Source of the DNA: Rhodobacter sp.
GTDB taxonomy: Bacteria > Pseudomonadota > Alphaproteobacteria > Rhodobacterales > Rhodobacteraceae
NCBI GenBank assembly: GCA_027490955.1
Contig: JAIXXB010000015.1
Location: forward strand, 1 to 64,000
DNA length: 64,000 nucleotides
Direction of reading: 5' to 3'
Below, in pieces: positions 27,789 through 35,830 of the stretch (positions are counted from its first letter, which is position 1; every line of letters begins with the position of its first letter). The notes under the pieces were generated by a model, which saw only the letters and a program-made list of their open reading frames with translations, did no database searches and was not told the origin of the DNA. A program made the position numbers and the translations under genes.

Positions 27789-27808
27789 GGTGCGTGATGT
27801 CACGCACC
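27789..27808. repeat. REP-like 20-bp palindrome
   Basis: A perfect inverted repeat, GGTGCGTGA-TG-TCACGCACC, is preceded by GTA. The GTAGGGTGCGT... style is like extragenic palindromes scattered in many proteobacterial genomes. No transposase gene is nearby. Confidence 0.6.
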
Positions 27809-27962
27809 ATGTTCCCCACGGGATGTTGAAATGATGCGCGGCTGAACGCAGCCTGCATCTCGCTCAATGTAACCGCTCCTTGCGCACTTGATACCCCTGC
27901 GCACCCCCCTAGCGCCCCGTTACAATCCTTGCGATACTTGCCCAAACTATGCGGAGCATCCC

Positions 27963-28490
27963 ATGCTGCAAAAACTTATTCTCGCTGCATCGCTGGCCAC
28001 AGGCGTGGCAGGCAGTCAATTCCCCGAATTTTCCCAGCAATATCTGCAACGCCTTGGCGGGCAGTATGATGCGCTGTCCCAAATCGCCGCAGATTTTGAT
28101 GCCTCCGCCACCCGCGCGGGGCTGACGCGCGCCGATGCCTTGGCCCAGATCAAGGGCAGCACCTTTCAGGATGCCCACCGCGAAGATATGGCCCGCGCCT
28201 TTGCGCGGCTGGATAAGGTCACTGCCGATCTGGCCCTCTTGCGCGCGGCCAGTCCGCTGGAACGCATGGCCCTGCCGCATCGGTTTCGCGATGGTGAAAC
28301 CTTTGCCGCCACTTGGGCCGATTTTCGCCCTGCCGTGCCTGTCAGCCTAGAAGGGGCCTATGCCACGGCCATCGGTTTTCTTGCGGGCCTCTTGGGGCTG
28401 AACGGGCTTGCCGCCGCGCTGCGCTGGCCTTTTCGCCGCCGCCGCAGCATAGCTTTTTCTGCAGATTCGGAAAAGGCGTCCAACCTATAG
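27963..28490 (+). CDS. DUF2937 family membrane-associated protein
   Basis: A 175-residue protein with a hydrophobic N-terminus (MLQKLILAASLATGVAGS), then the conserved stretch FPEFSQQYLQRLGGQYDALSQIAADFD typical of DUF2937, a helical middle, and a second hydrophobic segment (about 133-155: GAYATAIGFLAGLLGLNGLAAAL) before a basic RRRR tail. The function of the family is not known. The ATG at 27963 follows CGGAGCA; an upstream start at 27888 adds residues unlike the family. It stands alone downstream of proS. Confidence 0.8.
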   Translation: MLQKLILAASLATGVAGSQFPEFSQQYLQRLGGQYDALSQIAADFDASATRAGLTRADALAQIKGSTFQDAHREDMARAFARLDKVTADLALLRAASPLERMALPHRFRDGETFAATWADFRPAVPVSLEGAYATAIGFLAGLLGLNGLAAALRWPFRRRRSIAFSADSEKASNL

Positions 28491-28623
28491 TTGCAGACAT
28501 GGCTTGGCTGGCGCAATGGGGTGAAATTTCGAAATTTTTTCCCCTAAAGATTGATCTTCTATACTGGACAGTCAACCAAGCTGGTGCTTAGGGTATAGTA
28601 TATCTGTACCCGAAAGGATCGTC

Positions 28624-29460
28624 ATGCATAACACTTCTAACCCTAATTCCTCGCGCGCGCGCCTGCTTGCACTGGGCACGGCGCTGCTGACAACTTTGGC
28701 CCTGCCCAGCGCAGCCAATGCCATGCCTGCCCCTTACGTCAGCCGCTCTTTGGATGCCGTTCTGATTCCGATTGATGCCGAAGTGCGCAGCGCATTCGGC
28801 CTTGCGTCGACAGATAACGGCGTCTTGGTTCTTGCCACTGCCCCTGGCGGTGTTGGCGAAGCTGCAGGCATTAAACCTGGCGATGTCATCAGCAAAGCCT
28901 ATGGCAAAGTGGTGCTCAGCCCGATCGATCTGGATGAGATCGTTTATTATTGGATCAACCAAGGTATTACCGATTTCGGCTTTGACGTATGGTCTGGCGG
29001 CGTTGCCACCTATTACTCCAGCGTCATCACCTTGGAATCCTATACCGAAGTGATCGATGTGACCACTGTATCGACATGGACCAGCTATTCCTCGGAAAGC
29101 TTCAGCTATGAGGAATATACCTCGGAATACAGCGAAGAAATCAGCGAATCCTATAGCGAGTCGGAAAGCCTGATCGAAGAGACGACCAGCTCAGACGAAT
29201 TTGCTGCCGAACAGGCGGAAGAAACCACCGAAGATGGCGCCGAGGATGCTGGTGACGATGCAGGCGATGACGCTGGTGACGATGCAGGCGATGATGCAGG
29301 TGATGAGGCGGGCGATGAGGCTGGCGACGATGCAGGTGATGAGGCTGGCGATGAGGCTGGTGATGAGGCTGGTGATGAAGCGGCCGACGACGGCGGTGAT
29401 GATGGCGGTGACGCAGGCGGCGATGACGGCGGCGACGCTGGCGGCGACGACGGCGAATAA
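28624..29460 (+). CDS. Exported PDZ-domain protein with Ser/Tyr-rich linker and acidic repeat tail
   Basis: A 278-residue protein whose family was not recognised as a whole. Signal peptide about 1-33 (cleavage near AANA). A PDZ-like domain at about 50-120 contains GVLVLATAPGGVGEAAGIKPGDVI. Then a Ser/Thr/Tyr/Glu-rich stretch (about 145-200, SYSSESFSYEEYTSEYSEE). The last ~75 residues are almost only D, E, G and A, including eleven tandem AGD(D/E) tetrapeptides. The tail is strongly negative and could bind calcium or other cations. AAAGGA precedes the ATG, and a strong terminator follows, so it is a single-gene unit. Low-complexity tails are not conserved, so homology should be judged on the PDZ part. 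Confidence 0.75.
   Translation: MHNTSNPNSSRARLLALGTALLTTLALPSAANAMPAPYVSRSLDAVLIPIDAEVRSAFGLASTDNGVLVLATAPGGVGEAAGIKPGDVISKAYGKVVLSPIDLDEIVYYWINQGITDFGFDVWSGGVATYYSSVITLESYTEVIDVTTVSTWTSYSSESFSYEEYTSEYSEEISESYSESESLIEETTSSDEFAAEQAEETTEDGAEDAGDDAGDDAGDDAGDDAGDEAGDEAGDDAGDEAGDEAGDEAGDEAADDGGDDGGDAGGDDGGDAGGDDGE
29248..29379 (+). repeat. 12-bp coding tandem repeat (eleven AGD[D/E] units)
   Basis: Eleven imperfect 12-bp units such as GCTGGTGACGAT encode AGDD or AGDE inside the PDZ protein's tail. Third positions vary, but the frame and codon pattern are kept. Length variation between strains would keep the frame. Confidence 0.85.
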
Positions 29461-29484
29461 GCCCTGTTTTCGATAACAGACCAA

Positions 29485-29519
29485 AGGCATCGGGCATCGT
29501 CCCGATGCCTTTTTCTTTT
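29485..29519 (+). terminator. Strong rho-independent terminator
   Basis: A perfect 10-bp stem (AGGCATCGGG and CCCGATGCCT) with loop CATCGT is followed by TTTTCTTTT, 24 bases after the PDZ protein stop. Confidence 0.95.
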
Positions 29520-29594
29520 GCAGCCGCCCAAACTTTGCACTGGGCAAACCTAGAAAAAAGCCTAATTATGCTGCTAAATTATGGGAGAGACATT

Positions 29595-30584
29595 ATGAAA
29601 TACCGCCGCCTTGGCAAATCTGGCCTGCAAGTTTCCGAATTTTCTTATGGCTCTTGGGTGACCTTCGCCAAGCAGGTCGATGTCGCCCCAGCCAAGGCGA
29701 TGCTTTCGGCTGCCTATGATGCGGGCGTGAATTTTTTTGACAATGCCGAAGGCTATGAGCAGGGCAATTCCGAACTGGTCATGGGCCAAGCGATTGACGA
29801 ATTGGGCTGGACGCGCGACAGCTATATCGTCTCGTCCAAAGTGTTCTGGGGCGGGGCCAAGCCCACGCAGCGCGGCCTATCGGCCAAACATGTCACCGAT
29901 GCCTGCCATGCTGCGCTGAAACGGCTGCGCGTGGATTATCTGGATCTGTATTTCTGCCATCGCCCCGATATCGACACGCCAATCGAAGAAACCGTGCGCG
30001 CGATGGATCACTTGGTGCGCCAAGGCAAGGTGATCTATTGGGGCACCTCCGAATGGTCGGGCCAGCAAATCACCGAAGCCCATGCTGTGGCCCGCGCAAA
30101 CGGCCTGACCCCGCCCACGATGGAGCAGCCGCAGTATAACCTGTTTGAACGTGACAAGGTCGAGCGTGATTATCTGCCCGTCTATGACACCTTTGGTTTG
30201 GGCACGACGATTTGGTCACCGCTCGCCTCGGGCCTGCTGACGGGCAAGTATAACAACGGCATGCCCAATGACAGCCGCGCCAATCTGCCCGGCTATGAAT
30301 GGCTGCGCGATATCATGATGGGCGAAGAGGGCCGCGCGCGGGTTGAAAAGATCAAGGAATTGGCAAAGATCGCCGATGGCGCGGGCATGCCCATTCACCA
30401 CATGGCGCTGCTGTGGTGCCTTGCCAACCCGCATGTATCGACTGTTATTCTGGGGGCCAGCAAGATTGAACAGTTGCATGACAACCTGTCTGCATTGAAA
30501 TCGCGCGATAAGATGACAGCCGATGTCATGGCCGCGATAGAGGCGGTGATGGGCAACATACCCGCCGCGCCGCAGCGGTTCTAA
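29595..30584 (+). CDS. Aldo/keto reductase (voltage-gated K+ channel beta-subunit-like)
   Basis: A 329-residue NADPH-dependent aldo/keto reductase of the Kv-beta/YghZ type. It starts MKYRRLGKSGLQVSEFSYGSW. Catalytic-region motifs are FFDNAEGYEQG (Asp and Tyr), SSKVFWGG (Lys), and YLDLYFCHRPD (His). MEQPQYNLFERDKVE and the C-terminal WCLANPHVSTVILGASKIEQL are family markers. It acts on carbonyl compounds in the cytoplasm; the physiological substrate is unknown. GGGAGAG precedes the ATG at 29595. It is convergent with the medium-chain dehydrogenase gene, with extragenic hairpins between. Confidence 0.93.
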   Translation: MKYRRLGKSGLQVSEFSYGSWVTFAKQVDVAPAKAMLSAAYDAGVNFFDNAEGYEQGNSELVMGQAIDELGWTRDSYIVSSKVFWGGAKPTQRGLSAKHVTDACHAALKRLRVDYLDLYFCHRPDIDTPIEETVRAMDHLVRQGKVIYWGTSEWSGQQITEAHAVARANGLTPPTMEQPQYNLFERDKVERDYLPVYDTFGLGTTIWSPLASGLLTGKYNNGMPNDSRANLPGYEWLRDIMMGEEGRARVEKIKELAKIADGAGMPIHHMALLWCLANPHVSTVILGASKIEQLHDNLSALKSRDKMTADVMAAIEAVMGNIPAAPQRF

Positions 30585-30593
30585 GGGCGCAAA

Positions 30594-30668
30594 GGGGGGG
30601 CTCGCCCCCCCCTGCAGGTGAGGCAAGCTCACCTGCCACCCCCCGACGATATTTGCAAAAAGAAGAAG
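30594..30668 (-). repeat. Extragenic double-hairpin element, copy A
   Basis: A G7/C7 hairpin with loop CTCG is followed by a 9-bp hairpin (GCAGGTGAG and CTCACCTGC), a C-run, and the core GATATTTGCAAAAAGAAG. It lies between two convergent genes and probably terminates both. The same architecture recurs at 44303-44375 and 47707-47791. Confidence 0.75.
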
Positions 30669-30682
30669 CCGCGCAGCTGTGA

Positions 30683-31663
30683 TTAGGGCGCGCGCATCTG
30701 GACGATCAGGTTGCCAACCTTGTGAAAGGTTTGGGCCATTCCGTGGGCGCGCGGCAATTGGTCAAAGGGCAGGGTCTGCCCGACAAGGGGGCGGTACGCC
30801 CCCGCTTGATGCAATGCGATCAGGCGCTGCATTTTGGCGCGGCTTTCCGATGATGTACCTGCCATGCGTCTGCGCCCCTCTTTGCGCGGTCGCAGCGCGG
30901 CGGCAAGGCTGGCGGGCAGATCGGCCGTGATCATGCACAGCCCCCCGCCCTGTGCCAAAAGCGGGCGCGCGCGCGCCCAAGGGTAGGTTCCCATCACATC
31001 GACAATCACGTCAAACGGGCCATTGGGCGGGGATGCGGCATAATCTTGCACCGCGACTGCGCCCAAACGGCGCGCCAAATCGTGGTTGCGCGGCGCGGCA
31101 AGCGCGGTCACCTCTGCCCCCAAATGGGCTGCGATTTGCACGGCGGCGCTACCCACGGCCCCTGTGGCCCCTGCAATCAAAACCCGCTGCCCTGCCTGCA
31201 GCTGCGCCTTGTCGATCAGAAACTCGGCCGCTGTTAGCCCGCCAAAGAAAAAGGCCGCCGCTTCGGCATCGGTCAGGCTATCCGGCGTGGGCAGGATGGC
31301 ACCATCGGCCTTGATGGTTAGGTATTCGGCATGGGCCGCCCCTGCAAAACCCTTTATGCCGAACACGCGCTGGCCGATGGCAAGCTGGGTTGCGCCTGCA
31401 CCAAGGCCCACCACTTGGCCTGCAAAACCCCAACCTGGCAGAACGCGCGGGCGGCGCCAGCCGATCACTGCGCGCAGCAAAAGCCCCATGCCGCGCGGCA
31501 CATTGCCCGACCTTAGCCGCACATCCCCAGCCGTGACGGGTGCGGCGCGCACCTGCACCAAAACCTCGCCCTGTTTTGGGGCGGGAATGGGGCGCTGTTC
31601 GATCACCACCATATCGGGGCCGCCATAGGCCAGATAACGGGCGGCTTGCATCACATCGCTCAT
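30683..31663 (-). CDS. Medium-chain NAD(P)-dependent dehydrogenase/quinone-reductase-like protein
   Basis: A 326-residue zinc-independent member of the medium-chain dehydrogenase superfamily. The N-terminal GroES-like domain includes [13 protein letters not shown] and [14 protein letters not shown]. The Rossmann fold carries [18 protein letters not shown] near residue 165. No structural-zinc cysteine cluster is seen, as expected for quinone oxidoreductase-type members. The substrate is unknown. Its ATG overlaps the XRE regulator stop by four bases, so it belongs to the operon membrane protein-XRE-dehydrogenase. Confidence 0.9.
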   Translation of the reverse strand: MSDVMQAARYLAYGGPDMVVIEQRPIPAPKQGEVLVQVRAAPVTAGDVRLRSGNVPRGMGLLLRAVIGWRRPRVLPGWGFAGQVVGLGAGATQLAIGQRVFGIKGFAGAAHAEYLTIKADGAILPTPDSLTDAEAAAFFFGGLTAAEFLIDKAQLQAGQRVLIAGATGAVGSAAVQIAAHLGAEVTALAAPRNHDLARRLGAVAVQDYAASPPNGPFDVIVDVMGTYPWARARPLLAQGGGLCMITADLPASLAAALRPRKEGRRRMAGTSSESRAKMQRLIALHQAGAYRPLVGQTLPFDQLPRAHGMAQTFHKVGNLIVQMRAP

Positions 31664-31878
31664 GCTTTGTCCTTTGGGGTGAATTGGAACACCGCATCCA
31701 GCGGCTTGCCAAAATGCTGCGCGATCAGAAAGGCCAATTCGAGGCTGGGAAAATACTTGCCATTTTCAATCGCCATGATGGTCTGGCGGGTGACGCCCAC
31801 CGCCTCGGCCAAATCTTTTTGCGTCATCTCGCCTGCGTCAAACCGCAATCGGCGGATGGTGTTGGTGATGACGGGCAT
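31660..31878 (-). CDS. Small XRE-family regulator
   Basis: A 72-residue protein that is essentially one Cro/C1-type helix-turn-helix ([46 protein letters not shown]), of the YozG/HTH type often paired with small membrane proteins. It begins directly after the membrane-protein stop codon and overlaps the dehydrogenase start by four bases. Repeated ACCTTATGT and TTTACC elements in the promoter at 32335-32405 are candidate autoregulatory sites. Confidence 0.9.
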   Translation of the reverse strand: MPVITNTIRRLRFDAGEMTQKDLAEAVGVTRQTIMAIENGKYFPSLELAFLIAQHFGKPLDAVFQFTPKDKA

Positions 31879-32328
31879 TCAAAAACCCCGCCGATACAAA
31901 ACCAATTTCGTCACCTCTGACCCAAAGCTCGACAGCGCGCAACTGGCAAGAACCGCGTTCAAAAAGGCCACAAGACTGCCGCCAAAGGCCAGAAAGGCAA
32001 TGGCCAGCACAATGCCCGAGGCCATTATGATTTGCGCCACCTGCATCGCGCGCAGGGCGATTCCCTTGTCACGCTCGTCGCGGGCGTTGAAGCTGTCACG
32101 CTCGCCCGTCAGCCAGCGATAGCCCAGATTGAACAGGATCGTCACCACGATGGCGATCACAATGCTGACCGCAATCAGCCACAGCACTGTGCGCGCCCAA
32201 GCCTGCGCGCCAAGCGGGCCATGATACAGGCCCGCGGCGGTATTTTGCCCCAGAACCGCAATCATCAACCCCCAAGAGATCAAGCTGACAATCACGGCAA
32301 CAACGGCATTGCGATGTTCAAAAGACAT
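31879..32328 (-). CDS. Four-helix membrane protein paired with XRE regulator (DUF2178-like)
   Basis: A 149-residue integral membrane protein with four predicted helices (about 7-27, 45-68, 92-112 and 115-135) and a cytoplasmic loop after helix 2 containing ERDSFNARDERDKGI. The E/D-R-D-E-R-D pattern occurs in DUF2178-type membrane proteins that are commonly encoded next to a small XRE regulator. Such pairs may act as membrane sensor plus regulator, which is inference. No enzymatic motif is seen. First gene of its operon. Confidence 0.75.
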   Translation of the reverse strand: MSFEHRNAVVAVIVSLISWGLMIAVLGQNTAAGLYHGPLGAQAWARTVLWLIAVSIVIAIVVTILFNLGYRWLTGERDSFNARDERDKGIALRAMQVAQIIMASGIVLAIAFLAFGGSLVAFLNAVLASCALSSFGSEVTKLVLYRRGF

Positions 32329-32334
32329 TTCAAC

Positions 32335-32405
32335 TTTACCTTATGTTTGCATCGTTAGGCATTAGGTAAATTAACATATACCTTATGTCAAATATTCTTT
32401 ACCTT
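32335..32405. promoter_or_regulatory. Repeated operator-like motifs before the XRE/membrane pair
   Basis: ACCTTATGT occurs twice (32338-32346 and 32380-32388, 42 bp apart). TTTACCTT occurs twice (32335-32342 and 32398-32405), and its inverse AGGTAAA lies at 32364-32370. The cluster sits in the divergent promoter region between the membrane-protein gene and the ThuA-like gene. Regular helical spacing suggests cooperative binding by the small XRE protein. Confidence 0.55.
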
Positions 32406-32453
32406 GACCAATTCCATCCTTCGCGTCACCATACCCAAAACGGGAGGGATAGA

Positions 32454-33104
32454 ATGACCAAAGCATTGATCACATGGGGCGGATGGGATGGGCACGAACC
32501 TGACAAGGTTGCAGCCCTTTTTGCCGCCGATTTGCGCAGCGCGGGGATGCAGGTTGAGGTGAGCGATACCCTTGCCTGTTTTGACGATGCTGCGCGGCTG
32601 ACCGATCTGTCGCTGATCGTGCCGATTTGGACGATGTCCACCATTGGCAAAGAACAGTCCGAAAATGTGCAGGCGGCGGTGGCGGCAGGCGTGGGGCTGG
32701 CGGGCTGCCATGGCGGGATGTGCGATGCGTTTCGAAATGATGTCGGCTGGCAGTTCATGACAGGCGCGCAATGGGTGGCGCATCCAGGAAATGATGGGGT
32801 AGACTACCGCGTTCGCATCACCTCTGATGACGCGCTGGTGGCGGGCATTGGCGATTTTGATGTCAAGACCGAGCAGTATTACCTGCACATCGACCCTGCG
32901 GTAAAGGTGCATGCTGTGTGCGATTTTCCACTGGTGGACGGCCCGCATGCGCCAAACGGCCCCGTTGCCATGCCTGTGGTGTTTACAAAGATGTGGGGCA
33001 AGGGGCGGGTTTATTACAACGCTTTGGGCCATCAGGCCAATGTCATTGACCATGGCCCCTCGCGCGAGATGCTGCGGCGCGGCATGCTTTGGGCGGCGAA
33101 ATAG
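32454..33104 (+). CDS. ThuA-domain (trehalose utilisation-like) protein
   Basis: A 216-residue protein with the ThuA/glutamine-amidotransferase-like fold: ALITWGGWDGHEPDKVA at the start, LIVPIWTMSTI, GVGLAGCHGGMCDAFR, and the C-terminal VVFTKMWGKGRVYYNALGHQ. ThuA-like proteins occur in sugar utilisation operons and some act on keto-sugars. No sugar transporter is adjacent here, so the substrate cannot be inferred. GGGAGGGAT lies before the ATG at 32454; an ATG at 32385 is rejected because the intervening residues are unlike the family. Confidence 0.85.
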   Translation: MTKALITWGGWDGHEPDKVAALFAADLRSAGMQVEVSDTLACFDDAARLTDLSLIVPIWTMSTIGKEQSENVQAAVAAGVGLAGCHGGMCDAFRNDVGWQFMTGAQWVAHPGNDGVDYRVRITSDDALVAGIGDFDVKTEQYYLHIDPAVKVHAVCDFPLVDGPHAPNGPVAMPVVFTKMWGKGRVYYNALGHQANVIDHGPSREMLRRGMLWAAK

Positions 33105-33195
33105 CCGCGCGCGCACGCGTCCATCGGCCATGCCTGTCTGCCACGGCAGACAGGCCATATCACCCCCTTGGGATTTGTGGGCTTGGGTTTCGCCC

Positions 33196-35322
33196 TTAGG
33201 CTTTGGCGGCGCGGATCAGCCCCAAAATGTCCTTGGCTGCGGCTGGGATATTCGTGCCTGGCCCAAAAATCGCCTTCACCCCCGCATCATACAGAAACTG
33301 GTAATCTTGCTGCGGAATAACCCCGCCGCAGATCACCAGAATTTCCCCCGCACCCGCCGCGCGCAGCGCCTGCACCAATTTGGGCGCAAGGGTTTTGTGG
33401 CCCGCCGCCTGCGATGAGATGCCAATCACATGCACGTCATTGTCGATGGCATCCTGCGCGGCCTCTTCTGGGGTTTGGAACAAAGGCCCCACATCCACGT
33501 CAAAACCAATATCGGCAAAGGCCGTGGCGATGACTTTTGCGCCGCGATCATGCCCGTCTTGGCCCATTTTCACCACCAACATACGTGGGCGGCGACCCTC
33601 TTCTGCTGCGAACTCCTCGACATCTTTTTGAATGGCGGCAAAGCCCGCATCGCCCTCATATGCTGCGCCATAAACCCCTGCCAATGTTTTCACTTCGGCG
33701 CGGTGGCGGCCAAAGACTTTTTCCATCGCCATACTGATCTCTCCTACAGTTGCGCGGGCGCGGGCGGCGGCAACAGCCGCGTCCAGCAGATTGCCACCCT
33801 CTGCGGCGCGGCGGCTGACCTCGTCCAATGCGGCCAAACATGCAGCCTCGTCGCGGGCGGCGCGAGTGGCAGCCAGCCGCGCGATCTGCGCCTCACGCAC
33901 AGCGTGATTGTCGATATCCAAAATCTCAATCGCATCTTCGCGGCTTAGGCGGTATTTGTTTACCCCCACCACAACCTCGTCACCGCGATCAATCGCCGCC
34001 TGACGCTTGGCCGCGGATTCTTCGATGCGCAGTTTCGGCATGCCCGATGCCACGGCCTTGGTCATGCCGCCCATCGCTTCGACTTCCTCGATCAGCGTCC
34101 ACGCCTCGCGCGCAAGCGCGTCGGTCAGGCTTTCCACATAATAGCTGCCCGCCAGCGGGTCGATGACGCGGGTCACCCCCGTTTCATGCTGCAAGATCAG
34201 TTGCGTATTGCGCGCAATGCGGGCGGAAAATTCGGTGGGCAGGGCCATCGCCTCGTCCAGCGCATTGGTGTGCAGGCTTTGCGTGCCGCCCAGCACCGCC
34301 GACATCGCCTCGTATGCGGTGCGGATCACGTTGTTATAGGGATCAGCCTCTTGCAAACTTACGCCACTGGTCTGGCAATGGGTGCGCAGCATAAAACTGC
34401 TTTGATGTTTTGGCTGAAATTCGGACATAATCCGATGCCACAGCAAGCGCGCCGCGCGCAGTTTTGCCGCCTCCATAAAGAAATTCATCCCAATGGCGAA
34501 GAAAAACGACAGACGGCCTGCAAAATCATCCACATTCATACCGCGCGCCAGCGCCGCGCGCACATATTCGCGCCCGTCCGCCAGCGTATAGGCCAATTCC
34601 TGCACCAAATTCGCCCCCGCCTCTTGCATATGATAGCCAGAAATCGAGATGGAATTGAATTTGGGCATTTGGGCCGAGGTATATTCGATGATATCGGCAA
34701 TGATGCGCATGCTGGGTTCGGGCGGGTAGATATAGGTGTTGCGCACCATGAATTCTTTGAGAATGTCGTTTTGGATCGTGCCTGATAGCTGCGCGGGTGC
34801 CACGCCCTGTTCTTCGCCCGTCACGATGAAAGCGGCCAGAATTGGAATGACCGCGCCGTTCATCGTCATCGAGACCGAGACTTTGTCCAAGGGGATTCCA
34901 TCGAACAAAATCTTCATATCCTCGACGGAATCAATCGCCACCCCCGCCTTGCCCACATCGCCCATCACACGCGGATGGTCAGAATCATAGCCGCGATGCG
35001 TGGCCAGATCAAAGGCCACCGATACGCCCTGCTGACCTGCGGCCAAGTTCTTGCGGTAAAAGGCATTGCTGGCCTCGGCGGTGGAAAAGCCCGCATATTG
35101 GCGGATCGTCCATGGGCGGCCTGCATACATCGTGGCCTTCACCCCGCGGGTAAAGGGCGCAAAACCCGGCAATTCACCCATTTGCGGCAGGTTTTCGATA
35201 TCTGCCGCCGTGTAAAGCGGTTTGACAGTGATCCCCTCTAGCGTATGCCAATCAAGGCTTTCCAGCGGGCGGTCTTTCAATTCGCGCGCCGCCAGTGCCT
35301 GCCATTTTGCCGTATCGGTCAT
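33196..35322 (-). CDS. scpA: Methylmalonyl-CoA mutase
   Basis: A cobalamin-dependent enzyme that converts methylmalonyl-CoA to succinyl-CoA. At 708 residues it is the full-length single-chain form. The N-terminal barrel shows [35 protein letters not shown] and [11 protein letters not shown]. The C-terminal B12 domain has the His-on motif [16 protein letters not shown] (D-x-H-x-x-G) plus [14 protein letters not shown] and ICGGVIP. AAGGAG precedes the ATG at 35322. It follows pccA on the same strand with DUF4174 inserted on the other strand, and completes the propionyl-CoA route. The epimerase and MeaB chaperone genes are not in the window. Confidence 0.97.
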   Translation of the reverse strand: MTDTAKWQALAARELKDRPLESLDWHTLEGITVKPLYTAADIENLPQMGELPGFAPFTRGVKATMYAGRPWTIRQYAGFSTAEASNAFYRKNLAAGQQGVSVAFDLATHRGYDSDHPRVMGDVGKAGVAIDSVEDMKILFDGIPLDKVSVSMTMNGAVIPILAAFIVTGEEQGVAPAQLSGTIQNDILKEFMVRNTYIYPPEPSMRIIADIIEYTSAQMPKFNSISISGYHMQEAGANLVQELAYTLADGREYVRAALARGMNVDDFAGRLSFFFAIGMNFFMEAAKLRAARLLWHRIMSEFQPKHQSSFMLRTHCQTSGVSLQEADPYNNVIRTAYEAMSAVLGGTQSLHTNALDEAMALPTEFSARIARNTQLILQHETGVTRVIDPLAGSYYVESLTDALAREAWTLIEEVEAMGGMTKAVASGMPKLRIEESAAKRQAAIDRGDEVVVGVNKYRLSREDAIEILDIDNHAVREAQIARLAATRAARDEAACLAALDEVSRRAAEGGNLLDAAVAAARARATVGEISMAMEKVFGRHRAEVKTLAGVYGAAYEGDAGFAAIQKDVEEFAAEEGRRPRMLVVKMGQDGHDRGAKVIATAFADIGFDVDVGPLFQTPEEAAQDAIDNDVHVIGISSQAAGHKTLAPKLVQALRAAGAGEILVICGGVIPQQDYQFLYDAGVKAIFGPGTNIPAAAKDILGLIRAAKA

Positions 35323-35397
35323 ATCGCTCTCCTTTGGGCGGGGAAATTGCGCCCTATCGCCCTTTGTCATTTTGCGCCCGCACCCTATGTATAGGGC

Positions 35398-35829
35398 ATG
35401 AAACATCTTTTTGCCTTGGCCATATTGGCCGCGCTTTATACTACCCCCAGCATGGCGGCCCCCATGCAGCCAAGCCCGCCCAGTGCGGTGGATTTGGAGG
35501 CGTTGAAATATGTCTCGCGCCTGCTGGTGGTCTTTGCCCCCGCCCCCGAAGACCCCAGTTTTCTGCGCCAAATGTCTTTGCTGGCCGAAGATCGCGGCGA
35601 ACTTGCCGAGCGCGATTTTGTGCTGGTGGTCGATACCGACCCTGCCGCAATGTCAGCCCTGCGCACCAAACTGCGCCCGTCAGGTTTTACCCTGCTGGTG
35701 GTGGACAAAGACGGCAAAACAGCGCTGCGCAAGCCCCGCCCGTGGAGCGTGCGCGAAATTGTGCGCGCCATCGACAAGCTACCCTCGCGGCAAAGCGAGA
35801 TTATGGATGCGCTGCCTTCGGGAAGGTAG
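35398..35829 (+). CDS. DUF4174 domain exported protein
   Basis: A 143-residue exported protein. The signal peptide is [21 protein letters not shown]. The rest matches DUF4174: [32 protein letters not shown], and the terminal [33 protein letters not shown]. The fold is thioredoxin-like but no CxxC is present, so it is not a normal disulfide oxidoreductase. It is encoded opposite to pccA and scpA, and its stop is one base from the pccA stop. Confidence 0.85.
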   Translation: MKHLFALAILAALYTTPSMAAPMQPSPPSAVDLEALKYVSRLLVVFAPAPEDPSFLRQMSLLAEDRGELAERDFVLVVDTDPAAMSALRTKLRPSGFTLLVVDKDGKTALRKPRPWSVREIVRAIDKLPSRQSEIMDALPSGR

Positions 35830-35830
35830 A

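Noticed and set aside
29248-29379. Regular repeat as a CRISPR array.
   Set aside because: The 12-bp units are contiguous, in frame, and encode AGD(D/E); there are no spacers.
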